Positions 1-8,530 of a stretch of 36,952 nucleotides of DNA are shown here, in pieces (within the stretch, counting starts at the first letter, position 1; each line of letters begins with the position of its first letter). Below the pieces are notes generated by a model that made no database searches, was not told the DNA's origin, and worked only from the letters and a program-made list of their open reading frames with translations. The DNA lies in NCBI GenBank assembly GCA_016790435.1, contig JAEUPE010000162.1:1-36952 (forward strand). The letters run 5' to 3'. The translations under genes were made by a program, and so were the position numbers. Source of the stretch: Rubrivivax sp. Its GTDB lineage: Bacteria; Pseudomonadota; Gammaproteobacteria; Burkholderiales; Burkholderiaceae_C.

Positions 1-339
1 CGCATCGGCGCCGCCGCACTTCAGTGGCACCGCATGATCGATCTGATGGCCCGGGCAGGCGCCGGAACGGCGCCCTGTGGATGGGCAGGGGCGCGCCTGG
101 CGGAAATCCCGGCGCGCCGCGTGCGAACGTTCGATGCGGCCGGTGGCCGGGTCGCGCGACGTGGCGGCCCCGACGGCGTGCACCGGAGCCGGCCTGGGCG
201 CGGGCTTGCCAGCCCGCGCTGCGCCCGGCTGGTCGGTCACCGGTCCGTGCGGCTTGGCCGCCGCGAAGCTCGACCCCACGGCCCCCGCCAGCACACACGA
301 AAGTGCCGCGATCAGGAAGCGTCGCGTCAGGGAGGGCAT
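1..339 (-). CDS. Secreted HNH-type nuclease, C-terminus cut by the window edge
   Basis: The frame begins with ATG at 339 and runs off the left edge, giving 113 residues. Residues 1-28 form a signal peptide (MPSLTRRFLIAALSCVLAGA followed by a small-residue cleavage zone). A Pro/Ala-rich linker follows, then RSHAARRDF near residue 76 and the HNH core: CPGHQIDHAVPLKCGGADA, where HQIDH carries the first catalytic His and the metal-linked Asp/His. The missing part should hold the Asn/His end of the motif. The pattern 'CPGxxxDHxxPLxCGGAD' is typical of small periplasmic HNH proteins common in Betaproteobacteria; their role is unknown, with cleavage of incoming or extracellular DNA a reasonable guess. 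It is the last gene of a minus-strand run after the tRNA. The HNH assignment is secure; the function is not. Confidence 0.8.
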   Translation of the reverse strand, partial: MPSLTRRFLIAALSCVLAGAVGSSFAAAKPHGPVTDQPGAARAGKPAPRPAPVHAVGAATSRDPATGRIERSHAARRDFRQARPCPSTGRRSGACPGHQIDHAVPLKCGGADA

Positions 340-446
340 GGTGCAGGCAGGCCCGGTGTCGCTCGTCGCCCGTCGGGCGCGCGGCCGGTTCGGCGCAGGG
401 TATGCGAAGGCCCCACGAATCCACCCACCACCCGGCCGCGGCAACC

Positions 447-460
447 GCGAACAAGTTCGC
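447..460. other. Short inverted repeat between HNH gene and tRNA-Pro
   Basis: GCGAAC-AA-GTTCGC is a perfect 6-bp inverted repeat with a 2-bp centre. It lies 36 bp downstream of the tRNA-Pro 3' end and about 107 bp upstream of the HNH start. It could be an operator half-site pair or a weak hairpin after the tRNA. There is no T-run. The remaining 340-495 spacer shows no gene. Confidence 0.25.
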
Positions 461-495
461 AGGCGCAGCCCGCACAAGGCTTGCAGGGCTTGAAG

Positions 496-572
496 TGGTC
501 GGGGTGAGACGATTCGAACGTCCGACCCATTGCTCCCAAAGCAATTGCGCTACCAGGCTGCGCTACACCCCG
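496..572 (-). tRNA. proM: tRNA-Pro (anticodon TGG)
   Basis: A 77-nt cloverleaf reads on the minus strand from 572 to 496, including an encoded CCA tail. The acceptor stem CGGGGTG pairs with CACCCCG. The D-arm contains TAGCGCAGCCTGGTAGCGCA. The anticodon stem-loop is ATTGC-TTTGGGA-GCAAT with anticodon TGG, and the T-arm contains GGTTCGAAT-like GTTCGAATC. The layout matches bacterial tRNA-Pro(TGG), which reads CCA and, through wobble, other proline codons. It stands alone, not in a cluster. Confidence 0.97.
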
Positions 573-583
573 ACGAGGCGAAC

Positions 584-612
584 ATTCTAGACCCGGGGGT
601 CGGCCGCAGTCA
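584..612 (-). promoter_or_regulatory. Putative sigma-70 promoter of tRNA-Pro
   Basis: On the minus strand TAGAAT (589-584) sits 11-12 nt upstream of the tRNA 5' end, right for a -10 box. A weak -35 candidate, TGACTG, lies about 17 nt further upstream at 612-607. The short AT-rich patch stands out against GC-rich flanks. Assigned by eye from position and consensus only. Confidence 0.45.
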
Positions 613-638
613 CCGACGGTTCGGTCGGTGGCGGCGCG

Positions 639-1142
639 CTACAGCCGCGTGGCCGAGATCACGATGCCGTCCTCGTCGGCGTACAGCCACTCGCCCGGCC
701 GCACCCACACGCCCTGCACGCGCACGGGCACGTCGCGCTCGCCCTGCTGCAGCTTCTGCGGCGGCAGCGGCATCGAGGCCAGCGCGCGGATGCCGATGTC
801 GAAGGCAGCGAGTTCGTTCACGTCGCGCACGCAGCCGTCGATGACGACGCCCGCCCAGCCGTTGCGCGCCGCCGAGGCACCGAGGTTGCCGCCCAAGAGC
901 GCGCGCCGCAGCGAGCCACCGCCGTCGACGACAAGGACGCGGCCTTGCCCTGGCGAGTCGACGGCGGCCTTCACGAGCGAGTTGTCCTCGAAGCACTTGA
1001 CGGTGCTGACCGGGCCGTGGAAAGCCCTGCGCGCGCCGAAATCGCGGAACACCGGCGGCAGCACGCGGAAGGTGCCGCTGGCGTCCTCCTTGAAGCGGTC
1101 GCAAAGGTCGCAGGTCGGGAGAACACCAGGGGGCAAGGTCAT
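639..1142 (-). CDS. RraA family protein (HMG/oxaloacetate aldolase-type fold)
   Basis: 167 residues, the usual RraA length (about 160). The signature is complete: [17 protein letters not shown] (residues 84-100) followed by IDGCVRDV (101-108). These give the G-x-x-x-G loop and the Arg106/Asp107 pair that bind substrate and divalent metal in 4-hydroxy-4-methyl-2-oxoglutarate/oxaloacetate aldolases of this fold. In enterobacteria RraA inhibits RNase E. In many soil bacteria the same fold acts as a class II pyruvate aldolase or oxaloacetate decarboxylase, and sequence alone does not decide between them. It starts 88 nt downstream of the ThDP enzyme stop on the same strand, so the two may share a transcript. 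Family is secure; activity is open. Confidence 0.88.
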   Translation of the reverse strand: MTLPPGVLPTCDLCDRFKEDASGTFRVLPPVFRDFGARRAFHGPVSTVKCFEDNSLVKAAVDSPGQGRVLVVDGGGSLRRALLGGNLGASAARNGWAGVVIDGCVRDVNELAAFDIGIRALASMPLPPQKLQQGERDVPVRVQGVWVRPGEWLYADEDGIVISATRL

Positions 1143-1211
1143 CGTTGGCTCGCGAAGGGGAAGAGTCGAAGGGTGGTGTCGGTGGCCCAGGCGCGACTGC
1201 GGCGCGTCTCC

Positions 1212-1238
1212 GGTGCGGCTCAGGTGCGGCTCAGGTGC
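1212..1238. repeat. Tandem 11-bp repeat overlapping the stop of the ThDP enzyme
   Basis: GGTGCGGCTCA occurs twice in direct succession (1212-1222, 1223-1233) and begins a third time (1234-1238). The TCA of the second unit is the TGA stop codon of the minus-strand ThDP enzyme gene, so unit gain or loss could move that gene's end. It belongs to a wider pattern of short GC-rich repeats at gene ends and loops in this window. Confidence 0.7.
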
Positions 1239-2970
1239 CGCGAAGCCGCTTCTCGGCCGCGCCGCGGATGTCGCTCAGCGTCTGCCGCGTCGTGCTGACG
1301 TCGGTGTCGAGCTTGAGGTGCAGCAGCGCCGGCCGCCCGGCCGCCTCGATGGCGGCGATGGCCGCCTCCAGCGCCGGCTCGAACTGCTCGGTGCGCTCGA
1401 CACGCGCACCGTGCCATCCGTAGGCGCGCGCCAGCGCGGCGAAGTCGGGGTTGAAGAGGTCGCTGCCGCTGACGCGGCCCGGGTACTCGCGCTCCTGGTG
1501 CATGCGGATCGTGCCGTAGGTGCCGTTGTCGACGACGACGCTGATCAGCTTCTTCGCGCCGTAGCCGGTGGCCGTGGCCATCTCCTGCCCGGTCATCAGG
1601 AAGTCGCCGTCGCCGGCGATGTTCACCGCCCAGCGATGCGGCTCCAGCAGCGCCGCCGCCACCGCATACGGGAAGCCAGCCCCCATCGCGCCCGAGGTCG
1701 GCGCCAGTTGCGTGCGGCCGCGGTGCATGAGGCCCGGGTAGCGCACGTAGCGGTGCAGCCAGCCGCTGAAGTTGCCGGCGCCGTTGGTCCACACGGTGTC
1801 GTCGGGCAGGCGGCGCGCGAGGGTCTTGATCACCACCGCCAGGTCCAGCGGCGCCACGGCGGGTGCGGCGTGGTTCGCCTCGTAGTCGGCATGCGCGGCG
1901 GCCGCATGCTCGCGCCAGGGTCGCCGGGCGGGCTCAGGCGGGTGCAGCGTGGCCAGCGCCAGCGCGGCGCGGTCCATGCTCGACTGCAGCAACAGGTCCG
2001 CCGCGAAGACCCGACCGAGTTCCTCGGCGCCGGCATGCACGTGGATGAGCTTCTGCTTCGGCCGCGGCGCCTCCAGCAGCGTGTAGCCGCCGGTCGTCAT
2101 CTCGCCCAGGCGCACGCCGAGGGCGAGCACGAGGTCGGCCTCGCGGATGCGCGCGGCGAGCTTCGGGTTGATGCCGATGCCCACGTCGCCCGCGTAGAGA
2201 GGATGCCGGTTGTCGAAGGTGTCCTGGAAGCGGAAGGCGTTGCCCACCGGCAGCTCCCAGGCCTCGGCAAAACGCTGCAGCGCGGCGGCCGATTCGGCCG
2301 TCCAGCCGCTGCCGCCGGCGATGACGATGGGCCGCTGGGCGGCGGCCAGCATCTCGCCCGCGCGCGCCAGCGCCTGCGGGTCGGGCCAGGTGCTCACCGG
2401 CACCACGCGCGGCAGCACAGGCACGCGCGTCAGCTTGGTCAGCATGTCCTCGGGCAGCGACAACACCACCGGCCCAGGCCGGCCCTGCAGCGCGACGTGG
2501 AAGGCGCGCGCCACGTACTCGGGCAGGCGGTCGGCGCTCTCGATCTCGGCCACCCACTTGGCAAGCCCCAGCGTGCCGGGGCTGAACATCTGCCGGTAGT
2601 CGATCTCCTGGAAGGCCTCGCGGTCACGCTGGTCGCTCGCCACCTGGCCGACGAACAGCACCATCGGCGTGCTGTCCTGGAACGCCGTGTGCACGCCGAT
2701 GCTGGCGTTGGTGGCGCCAGGCCCGCGCGTGACGAAGCAGATGCCGGGCCGCCCCGAGAGCTTGCCCTGCGCCTCGGCCATGAAGGCGGCCCCACCCTCC
2801 TGGCGGCAGGCGATGAAGCGGATGCGCTCGCGGTGCTGGTGGAAGCCGTCGAGCACGGCGAGGTAGCTTTCGCCGGGCACGCCGAAGCAGGTGTGCACGC
2901 CTTGTTCGACGAGTGCCTCGACGAGCGCGTGGCCGGCCGGGCGGGCGCCGGCGGAGAGATGGTCGGTCAT
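1231..2970 (-). CDS. Thiamine-diphosphate-dependent enzyme, acetolactate-synthase-like
   Basis: 579 residues in the standard Pyr / central / PP domain order. The N-terminal ThDP Pyr domain (about 12-175) has the activating Glu58 in CRQEGG and the [11 protein letters not shown] loop. The central domain (about 195-325) has [10 protein letters not shown]. The PP domain (about 375-560) has the ThDP/Mg motif GDGDF (453-457) with the partner Asn in [11 protein letters not shown] near 482. The family covers acetolactate synthase, glyoxylate carboligase, benzoylformate decarboxylase and related 2-oxo-acid decarboxylases or ligases. No regulatory ilvN partner is adjacent, so a catabolic 2-oxo acid role is more likely than branched-chain amino acid synthesis. 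It begins 66 nt after the nSTAND1 gene stop. Family is certain; the substrate is not predictable here. Confidence 0.88.
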   Translation of the reverse strand: MTDHLSAGARPAGHALVEALVEQGVHTCFGVPGESYLAVLDGFHQHRERIRFIACRQEGGAAFMAEAQGKLSGRPGICFVTRGPGATNASIGVHTAFQDSTPMVLFVGQVASDQRDREAFQEIDYRQMFSPGTLGLAKWVAEIESADRLPEYVARAFHVALQGRPGPVVLSLPEDMLTKLTRVPVLPRVVPVSTWPDPQALARAGEMLAAAQRPIVIAGGSGWTAESAAALQRFAEAWELPVGNAFRFQDTFDNRHPLYAGDVGIGINPKLAARIREADLVLALGVRLGEMTTGGYTLLEAPRPKQKLIHVHAGAEELGRVFAADLLLQSSMDRAALALATLHPPEPARRPWREHAAAAHADYEANHAAPAVAPLDLAVVIKTLARRLPDDTVWTNGAGNFSGWLHRYVRYPGLMHRGRTQLAPTSGAMGAGFPYAVAAALLEPHRWAVNIAGDGDFLMTGQEMATATGYGAKKLISVVVDNGTYGTIRMHQEREYPGRVSGSDLFNPDFAALARAYGWHGARVERTEQFEPALEAAIAAIEAAGRPALLHLKLDTDVSTTRQTLSDIRGAAEKRLRGT

Positions 2971-3036
2971 GGCCGGGACTTTACCGGCTGCACTGCGACA
3001 GGGGCTCGTCGAGAGCCGCCCTGCGCGCCGCGCGCC

Positions 3037-6000
3037 TCAGGGGCTCTCGGCGCAGGTGGCCGGCCCGGAAGCCCTGGCGCCTTCGCTCGGCAGCAGGCCC
3101 TGGCCGAAGCGCCACAGCGCGCACGTGGTGAGCGGCATGCCGTAGAGGCGGGCGCCGTCGCCATGGGCCGGGGCATTGGGCGCGGCCCCGCCCACCCCCG
3201 CCGGCGTCGTCGTGCGCAACACCAGCCAGCCCGACCACTCTCCGCGCACGCCCAGGGCCCACGCGGGCTCCTCGGCGTCGGTGCTCGCCGTCGGCACGGT
3301 GGCGAACGGGCTCACCGCCGCCAATGGCAGCAGGGGCCGCTTGTCCAGCCGGGCCAAGGTGCCGGGGAGCGGGCGAGGGTAAGCCCACACCCCCACTCCA
3401 TCAGCCCCGTCGGCCGCCGCGTCCACGGCGTTGCGCGGCTGGCGCGCGCTGTACACGGCCAGGCAGAGCTCGCCGGCATCCAGCATGCGCCGGCGCCAAC
3501 CGGGCACGTTGGGCAGGCTCTGCGCCAGCACGTCGCACGGGGTGCCCGAGGTCGCGGGCATCGCGGGGCGGAAGTCGGGCGCGTGCAACTCGGTCCGCAG
3601 GCGCCGGCTCTGCCAGGAGACCACACGCCATCCTTCATCGCCCATCTTCAGCACGCGGCCGGCCGGTGCGCCCCAGGTGGTGGCCACGTGCAGGCGGTCC
3701 GTGCCGGTCACCTCGCGCACGCGCCCGACCAGCGCCGGGTCGTCCAGCGTGACCACGGTGCCCCGCTGAGCCCGCTGCAGTTCGCCTTCGGGGCCGATGC
3801 GCCACGAGATCGTCTGCAGCATCACGCCCGCGCGCTCGTTGGCGCCGCCCTGGGCCTGCAGCACGACGAGATGGCGCAGCGAGCTGTCGATCACCGCGTG
3901 CGACTCGTTCTGCGGGTCGAGCACCATCATCAGCGGCCCTTGCCGGCACAGGCGCTCGGGTTCGCTCCAGGTGGCGGCGTACACCGCGACGTGCGCGGTG
4001 TCGCCCTGTGCCTCGGGAACGAAGAGGGCCCGCCGCGGGCCGGGGCGGTCCGAGCCGTCGCGCGAGGCGGCGGCCACGATGAGCCGGCCGCGCAGGGGCG
4101 CGGAAATCTCAGGGATGCTGCACTCACCCAGCAGCGCCTGCGGCGGCGCGTCCGGCGCCGTGGTCGGCAGCGGCACGGCGAGCAGCGGGCTCGTGCCCAG
4201 CACCTCGCGCAGCTTGTCGATGACCACCGGCTCGCTTTGCGCCAGCACGCCTTGCAGGAAGTCACCCTGCCGTCGTACGAGCGCAATGCCGTCGAGCGAG
4301 TTGATCAGCCGCACCGAAGCACGCCCGAAGGTCGTGTTGGTGCCAGCCCGCGCGCCGTCGACGAGGGCGGCCGCGCCGAGCAGCTGCCGCAGCGCGGCCT
4401 GCGCCTCGGCGCGCGTCGCGTATTGCCGCTTCACCTCGGCCGACTCGGTGGTGCCGAAGGCGTCGAGCATCAGCTCGGCGCGCCTCATCGTCGGCCCCTC
4501 GATCAGCACCGCGAAGAGCGTCGGCAGCGCCAGCCCGAGCGTGATGCCCACCGCCGACACGAGCAGCACCGGCCACAGCACGCGCCGGGCGCGGCGCCGG
4601 CGCTCCACGCGCTCGCTCTCGTCGATGAAGGCCGGCAGGTCCTTCGCGTAAGGCATCAGGCGCGCGCCCTCGCGGTCCAGCGCCAGCAGGCGCAGCCAGT
4701 CGTCGAACGACTGCCGCGCCTCGCGCCGCTTCTGCACGCTGCCGGCGCTGACGCGCCTCAACTCGCCGCGCCCGAGCAGGTCCTCCGGCTTGCGCTCGTG
4801 CTCGACCCAGGCGGCGCAGCGCCGCAGCACCGCCAGGTACTCCTCGTAGACCACGGCCTCGGCGTCGATGAGCGCCTTGAAGCGCCGCCAGCCACGGATG
4901 AACGACTCGTGCGAGACCTTGATCGTCACGCGCGTCGGGTCCTCGGCGTCCCAGAAGAGGTAGTCGACGGTGCCGAGGAAGCCTTCGCTGAGCAGGCGGC
5001 GCAGCGCCTGCGGCCCGGCCGCGTCGCCCGCCGGCCCGCCAGCCGGCCTGCCCTCTGATCCGCCACCCTCACCACCACCCGGGACGCCTGGGCCGGCCGC
5101 ACGCTCCGGCAGGCCGAGCAGCGTCGCGGCGACGCCGGCCTCGATGCGCTGCTGCGAGTAGTGGCCGGTGTTCGGGTCGCGCAGCGCCAGGCGGCGGAAC
5201 AGCGTGTCCAGCCGCTTGCGGTTGGCTTCGTCGTGGTCGAGGTAGATGCGCTCGGGCCAGTTGTGCACGCTCTCGCGCAGCGTGTTGACGCTGTCGGCCA
5301 CGCCCGCCAATCCGGTCGCGGCGGACCCGGCGTTGGCGCCGGCGCCGCCGCCCGGGCGCGAGGCGTTGACGGCGCGCGCCAGGTCGGCCAGCGTCACGCG
5401 CGCAGGCACCAGCGCGTCCATGTCGTCGTCGCGCTCGAGCGCCGCCTGCCACAGCCGGGCCAGCATGTGCTGCAGCAGCGGCAGGTGGTCGGGGTCGTTC
5501 GTGATCGCCGTGACGTCGCGCAGCAGGCGCTGCAGCACCGCCGGCTCGAACTCCACCTGCGCCGGCAGCTTGGCGCCGGTGGGCGTGCCGGCATGCGTGC
5601 GCGCCAGCAGGCGCAGGAAGCGCTGCGCCGGGCCGACGATGGCCTCGCGCAGCTCTTCGGCGTCGAGCCGGCGCACGAGGAAGCTGCTCTTGTTGATCGC
5701 GTCGGGCAGCTCGAGGAAGCTGGCGCAGTCGTTGAGGTGTTCGCTGCGCATCGTGATGACGATGTAGCAGTGCGGATGCGGACGGAAGAAGTGGTCGAGC
5801 AGCCGCTCCACCAGGACGCCGGCCTCGTTGGGGCTGCCGGCGGCGCTCTTGTTCGTCGGGTGGAAGATCTCCTCGAACTGGTCGATGACGAAGAGCACGC
5901 GCGCTTCGGCCGGGTCGGGGCCGGGCGGCACGTCGAGCTCGCGGCCGTAGCCTTCGAAGAGGCGCGCGAACCCGCCCTCCTGGCGGAAGACCTCGGCCAT

Positions 6001-6489
6001 CTCCTCCAGCCGCCGTTCGTCGGCCTCGGCGCTGCCGCGGCTCTTCAGCAGCTTGGCGAAGCGGCGCACGAGCCGCGTCACCGGCGAGTGGCGCCGCGCC
6101 GCCTGGTCGGCCGCGCTGACGTTGGTGCCCGGCGTGCACACCATCGGCAGCCAGAGATCGCCGGCACCGGGGATGCCGTAGCTGCGCAGCTCGGGCGTGA
6201 CGCCGGCATGGATGAGCGAGCTCTTGCCGGAGCCCGAACCGCCCAGCACGGCCACAAACTGCGTGGCCGCCAGGCGCTCGATGATCTCGCGCACCTGGCG
6301 CTGGCGGCCGAAGAGCAGCGCCGCCTCGAAGTCGAGGAAGGGCCGCAGGCCTGGGTAGGGCTCGCGCGGCAGGCGCAGACCACTCGCGTCGCGCAGCGGC
6401 GCGCCGGGTGGGGCTGCGTCGCGCAGCGGCGCGCCGCGCAGGGATCCGTCGAGCAACGGCGGGCGCGCGCCGCCGCTGTCCACGCTCAC
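3037..6489 (-). CDS. Membrane-anchored nSTAND1-type ATPase, partner of the TIR protein
   Basis: 1150 residues starting with GTG. The start overlaps the TIR stop by 4 nt (GTGA, 6489-6486), so translation is probably coupled. After a Pro/Ala-rich repeat leader, EPYPGLRPF (43-51) opens a 'novel STAND 1' NTPase: Walker A GGSGSGKSS (Lys89), Walker B VLFVIDQFEEIF (Asp203, Glu206/207), an Arg in ITMRSEH (248) and the late family motif VSHESFIRGWRR (525-536). A Gly-rich insert lies at about 463-491. One hydrophobic segment follows an Arg-rich stretch (about 637-662) and looks like a single membrane helix. The last 490 residues match nothing I recognise; a degenerate beta-rich sensor is possible. STAND ATPases act as ligand-triggered oligomerising switches, so this is probably the sensor and scaffold for the TIR effector. 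Confidence 0.85.
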   Translation of the reverse strand: MSVDSGGARPPLLDGSLRGAPLRDAAPPGAPLRDASGLRLPREPYPGLRPFLDFEAALLFGRQRQVREIIERLAATQFVAVLGGSGSGKSSLIHAGVTPELRSYGIPGAGDLWLPMVCTPGTNVSAADQAARRHSPVTRLVRRFAKLLKSRGSAEADERRLEEMAEVFRQEGGFARLFEGYGRELDVPPGPDPAEARVLFVIDQFEEIFHPTNKSAAGSPNEAGVLVERLLDHFFRPHPHCYIVITMRSEHLNDCASFLELPDAINKSSFLVRRLDAEELREAIVGPAQRFLRLLARTHAGTPTGAKLPAQVEFEPAVLQRLLRDVTAITNDPDHLPLLQHMLARLWQAALERDDDMDALVPARVTLADLARAVNASRPGGGAGANAGSAATGLAGVADSVNTLRESVHNWPERIYLDHDEANRKRLDTLFRRLALRDPNTGHYSQQRIEAGVAATLLGLPERAAGPGVPGGGEGGGSEGRPAGGPAGDAAGPQALRRLLSEGFLGTVDYLFWDAEDPTRVTIKVSHESFIRGWRRFKALIDAEAVVYEEYLAVLRRCAAWVEHERKPEDLLGRGELRRVSAGSVQKRREARQSFDDWLRLLALDREGARLMPYAKDLPAFIDESERVERRRRARRVLWPVLLVSAVGITLGLALPTLFAVLIEGPTMRRAELMLDAFGTTESAEVKRQYATRAEAQAALRQLLGAAALVDGARAGTNTTFGRASVRLINSLDGIALVRRQGDFLQGVLAQSEPVVIDKLREVLGTSPLLAVPLPTTAPDAPPQALLGECSIPEISAPLRGRLIVAAASRDGSDRPGPRRALFVPEAQGDTAHVAVYAATWSEPERLCRQGPLMMVLDPQNESHAVIDSSLRHLVVLQAQGGANERAGVMLQTISWRIGPEGELQRAQRGTVVTLDDPALVGRVREVTGTDRLHVATTWGAPAGRVLKMGDEGWRVVSWQSRRLRTELHAPDFRPAMPATSGTPCDVLAQSLPNVPGWRRRMLDAGELCLAVYSARQPRNAVDAAADGADGVGVWAYPRPLPGTLARLDKRPLLPLAAVSPFATVPTASTDAEEPAWALGVRGEWSGWLVLRTTTPAGVGGAAPNAPAHGDGARLYGMPLTTCALWRFGQGLLPSEGARASGPATCAESP
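6386..6436. repeat. 21-bp direct repeat in the nSTAND1 leader
   Basis: The same 21 bp occur at 6386-6406 and 6416-6436, a 30-bp period that keeps the frame. They encode the repeated peptide GAPLRDA in the leader of the nSTAND1 protein, upstream of its NTPase domain. Copy number changes would lengthen or shorten the leader in steps of ten residues without breaking the gene. Confidence 0.8.
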
Positions 6490-7691
6490 CCTCCCGCCCC
6501 CGCCACCGCGGCCCCGCGCTGCAGGCGCCGCTCGAGCACGCGGCGCAGGAAGTCCTCGAGCTCGCCGTCTTCCTCGTCGACGACGTCGATGTCGTCCCGC
6601 GCCTTGGCCTCGAAGCGCAGCACCTGCCAGCCCCAGGCCGGCACCGGCTCGGCCGACTGCTGCGGCGGCATGAGGTAGGCGACGACGCCCGGCGCCACGT
6701 CCTTGCCCGGGCTCATCTTGTTCTCGACCTTATTGATCTGCGCCACCAGCGCATCGGGCGTCTTCTTGCCCCACAGCAGCACCACGCCGTCGGCGTCATC
6801 GAGGCACGGGAACTGGTCGATCTGCTCCACCGGCAGGCCGCGCGGGCGCAGCTGCAGCGCCGGCGCGGGCGTGGCGGTGCCCGGCCCGGCCGCGTCCGCC
6901 GAACTTGCCGTGAGCCGCGCCCAGCGGCGCCGCATCTGCTCGCCGAGAGGCTGCCAGAGGTTGACCTCGTGTCGGTTGCTCTCGATGTAGATGCGCACGT
7001 CGCCGGTCACCGCGGGCAGGGCCGGCTGCGCGGGCAAGGCGGCGCCGTCTGCGCCCCGCGTGCCCGTGATCGGCAATTGCTGCGGCGCCTGCGCCGCCTT
7101 GAGCTTGGCCACGAAGTCCTCGCGCAGGCGGTTGAACAGCGACTTGAAGCCCGGCGTCACGAGTTGCGGCGCCATGTAGATGTCGACCGGCTCGCCCCGC
7201 TGCAACTCGTCGAAGAACGGCATCCACAACTGGCCGGGCGGCAGCAGGCGCTTCCAGGCCTCGCCGGCCGATGCCTTCTGCACCGCGGGCTCCGACAGGG
7301 CCACGATGTACAGGCGCTCGCGGCAGCCTTCCTCGCCGAAGCGCTCACGGAAGTACTCCAGCTCGGCGCGGCACCAGTCGGAGAGCACGTAGTTGTCGTG
7401 CACGACGACGACCATGGCGAACGACTGGTCGATGCGCTCGCGCAGCTCCGGCCCGAGCACCCCGGCCACCGGCCCGTTGTCGCCCGACTTGTGCACCGGC
7501 GGCAGCTTCACACCACGCATTACCGATTCGAGCCCGCGCTGCAACTCGGCAGTGAAGAACGACACCCAGTGGTGGCAACGCACGTCGTCGGCATGCGCGT
7601 AGCTGATGAACGCGGTGTAGCGGCTGCCTTCGAGGGTGTTGATCACGGCGACCGATGCTAGGCGTCGGCAGCGCGACGTGTAAAGGCGCAT
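6486..7691 (-). CDS. TIR-domain effector protein of a TIR/nSTAND1 module
   Basis: 401 residues. An N-terminal TIR domain spans about 22-165. YTAFISYAHADD (25-36) is the first strand and BB-like loop. HDNYVLSDWCRAELEYF (98-114) holds the conserved W-C-x-x-E-L with Glu110, the catalytic glutamate of NAD-cleaving TIR enzymes. After a Pro/Ala linker (about 200-228), a second region (230-375) with VRIYIESNRHEV and DADGVVLLWG resembles a degenerate second TIR-like or Rossmann domain. Acidic residues (DVVDEEDGELEDF) close the protein. ATG at 7691 is preceded by the purine-rich AGGGGGGTGA; GTG at 7646 (residue 16) is an alternative start. It is the first gene of the pair and is divergent from tetR. 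Likely role: NAD depletion or nucleotide signalling once the STAND partner is triggered (inference). Confidence 0.87.
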   Translation of the reverse strand: MRLYTSRCRRLASVAVINTLEGSRYTAFISYAHADDVRCHHWVSFFTAELQRGLESVMRGVKLPPVHKSGDNGPVAGVLGPELRERIDQSFAMVVVVHDNYVLSDWCRAELEYFRERFGEEGCRERLYIVALSEPAVQKASAGEAWKRLLPPGQLWMPFFDELQRGEPVDIYMAPQLVTPGFKSLFNRLREDFVAKLKAAQAPQQLPITGTRGADGAALPAQPALPAVTGDVRIYIESNRHEVNLWQPLGEQMRRRWARLTASSADAAGPGTATPAPALQLRPRGLPVEQIDQFPCLDDADGVVLLWGKKTPDALVAQINKVENKMSPGKDVAPGVVAYLMPPQQSAEPVPAWGWQVLRFEAKARDDIDVVDEEDGELEDFLRRVLERRLQRGAAVAGAGG

Positions 7692-7780
7692 ACCCTGCCG
7701 TCACCCCCCTACCTCGTCGCGCCTTCGCCCGGCGCCATCCACCGGGCAGGTGATACTTCAGCATCCGGTGAATTGATCGC

Positions 7781-8530
7781 ATGCCCACCCAGCGCATCCG
7801 AACCGCGGCCCGCTCACCTGTCAAGGCGACCGCCCGGCCAATGGCTGCGGCTCCGGCCAGGGCTGCGGCCAAGCGGGCCGTCCGAGTCGCCAGGCCGCAG
7901 GCGTCCGAGCCACGCCCTCGCGATGCCGACCGCTCGCAAGGCGAGATCCTCGAGGCCGCCACCGCCGAATTCGCCGAGTTCGGCCTCGGCGGCGCCCGCG
8001 TCGACCGCATCGCCGAGCGCGCCGGCGTCAACAAGCGGCTCATCTACTACTACTTCGGCAGCAAGGAAGACCTCTTCCTCGCCGTGCTCGAACGGGCCTA
8101 CGAGGTCATCCGCGGCGAGGAGCGCAAGCTCAACATGTCGGAGGTCGACCCGATCGAGGCCATCCGGCGGCTCATCGCCTTCACCTGGAACTACTACCTC
8201 GCGCACCCCGAGTTCCTGACGCTGCTCAACAGCGAGAACCTGCACCGAGCGCGCCACCTCAAGCGCTCGGCCGGCATCGCGACCATGAACTCGCCGCTGG
8301 TGCAGATGCTGGCCGAGGTGCTGCAGCGCGGGCACAAGGCCGGCATCTTCCGCGCCGGAGTGGACCCGGTGCAGCTGTACATCTCCATCGCCGGCCTTGC
8401 CTATTTCTACCTCGGCAACTGCCACACGCTCTCGGCGGTGTTCGCGCGCGACCTGCTGGCCACCAAGGCCAAAGTAGAGCGGCTGTCGCACATGACCGAC
8501 CTGGTGCTCGGCTACCTGGTGCGCGACTGA
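7781..8530 (+). CDS. TetR/AcrR-family transcriptional regulator
   Basis: 249 residues. A long Ala/Arg-rich leader (1-50) precedes the DNA-binding domain: EILEAATAEFAEFG, then the HTH ARVDRIAERAGVNKRLIYYY and FGSKEDLF (about 55-100), the standard TetR signature. The C-terminal helical ligand domain (about 115-245) resembles the group whose N-terminal boundary reads 'DPIEAIRRLIAFTWNYY'. Met21 is an alternative start that removes part of the leader. The gene lies between the divergent TIR operon (89 bp away) and the tctCBA operon (135 bp downstream, same strand), so it may control either. A perfect 18-bp palindrome at 8608-8625 is a candidate binding site. Confidence 0.92.
   Translation: MPTQRIRTAARSPVKATARPMAAAPARAAAKRAVRVARPQASEPRPRDADRSQGEILEAATAEFAEFGLGGARVDRIAERAGVNKRLIYYYFGSKEDLFLAVLERAYEVIRGEERKLNMSEVDPIEAIRRLIAFTWNYYLAHPEFLTLLNSENLHRARHLKRSAGIATMNSPLVQMLAEVLQRGHKAGIFRAGVDPVQLYISIAGLAYFYLGNCHTLSAVFARDLLATKAKVERLSHMTDLVLGYLVRD

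Noticed and set aside
496-572. tRNA-Pro as an integration site of an island
   Set aside because: No duplicated tRNA 3' end and no integrase were found nearby; the flanking genes look chromosomal.
628-5058. A very long open frame (over 1400 codons) on the plus strand opposite the ThDP enzyme and nSTAND1 genes
   Set aside because: It is an antisense shadow caused by high GC and biased third positions: composition is Arg/His/Gly-rich with no domain, while the minus strand shows complete enzyme motifs.
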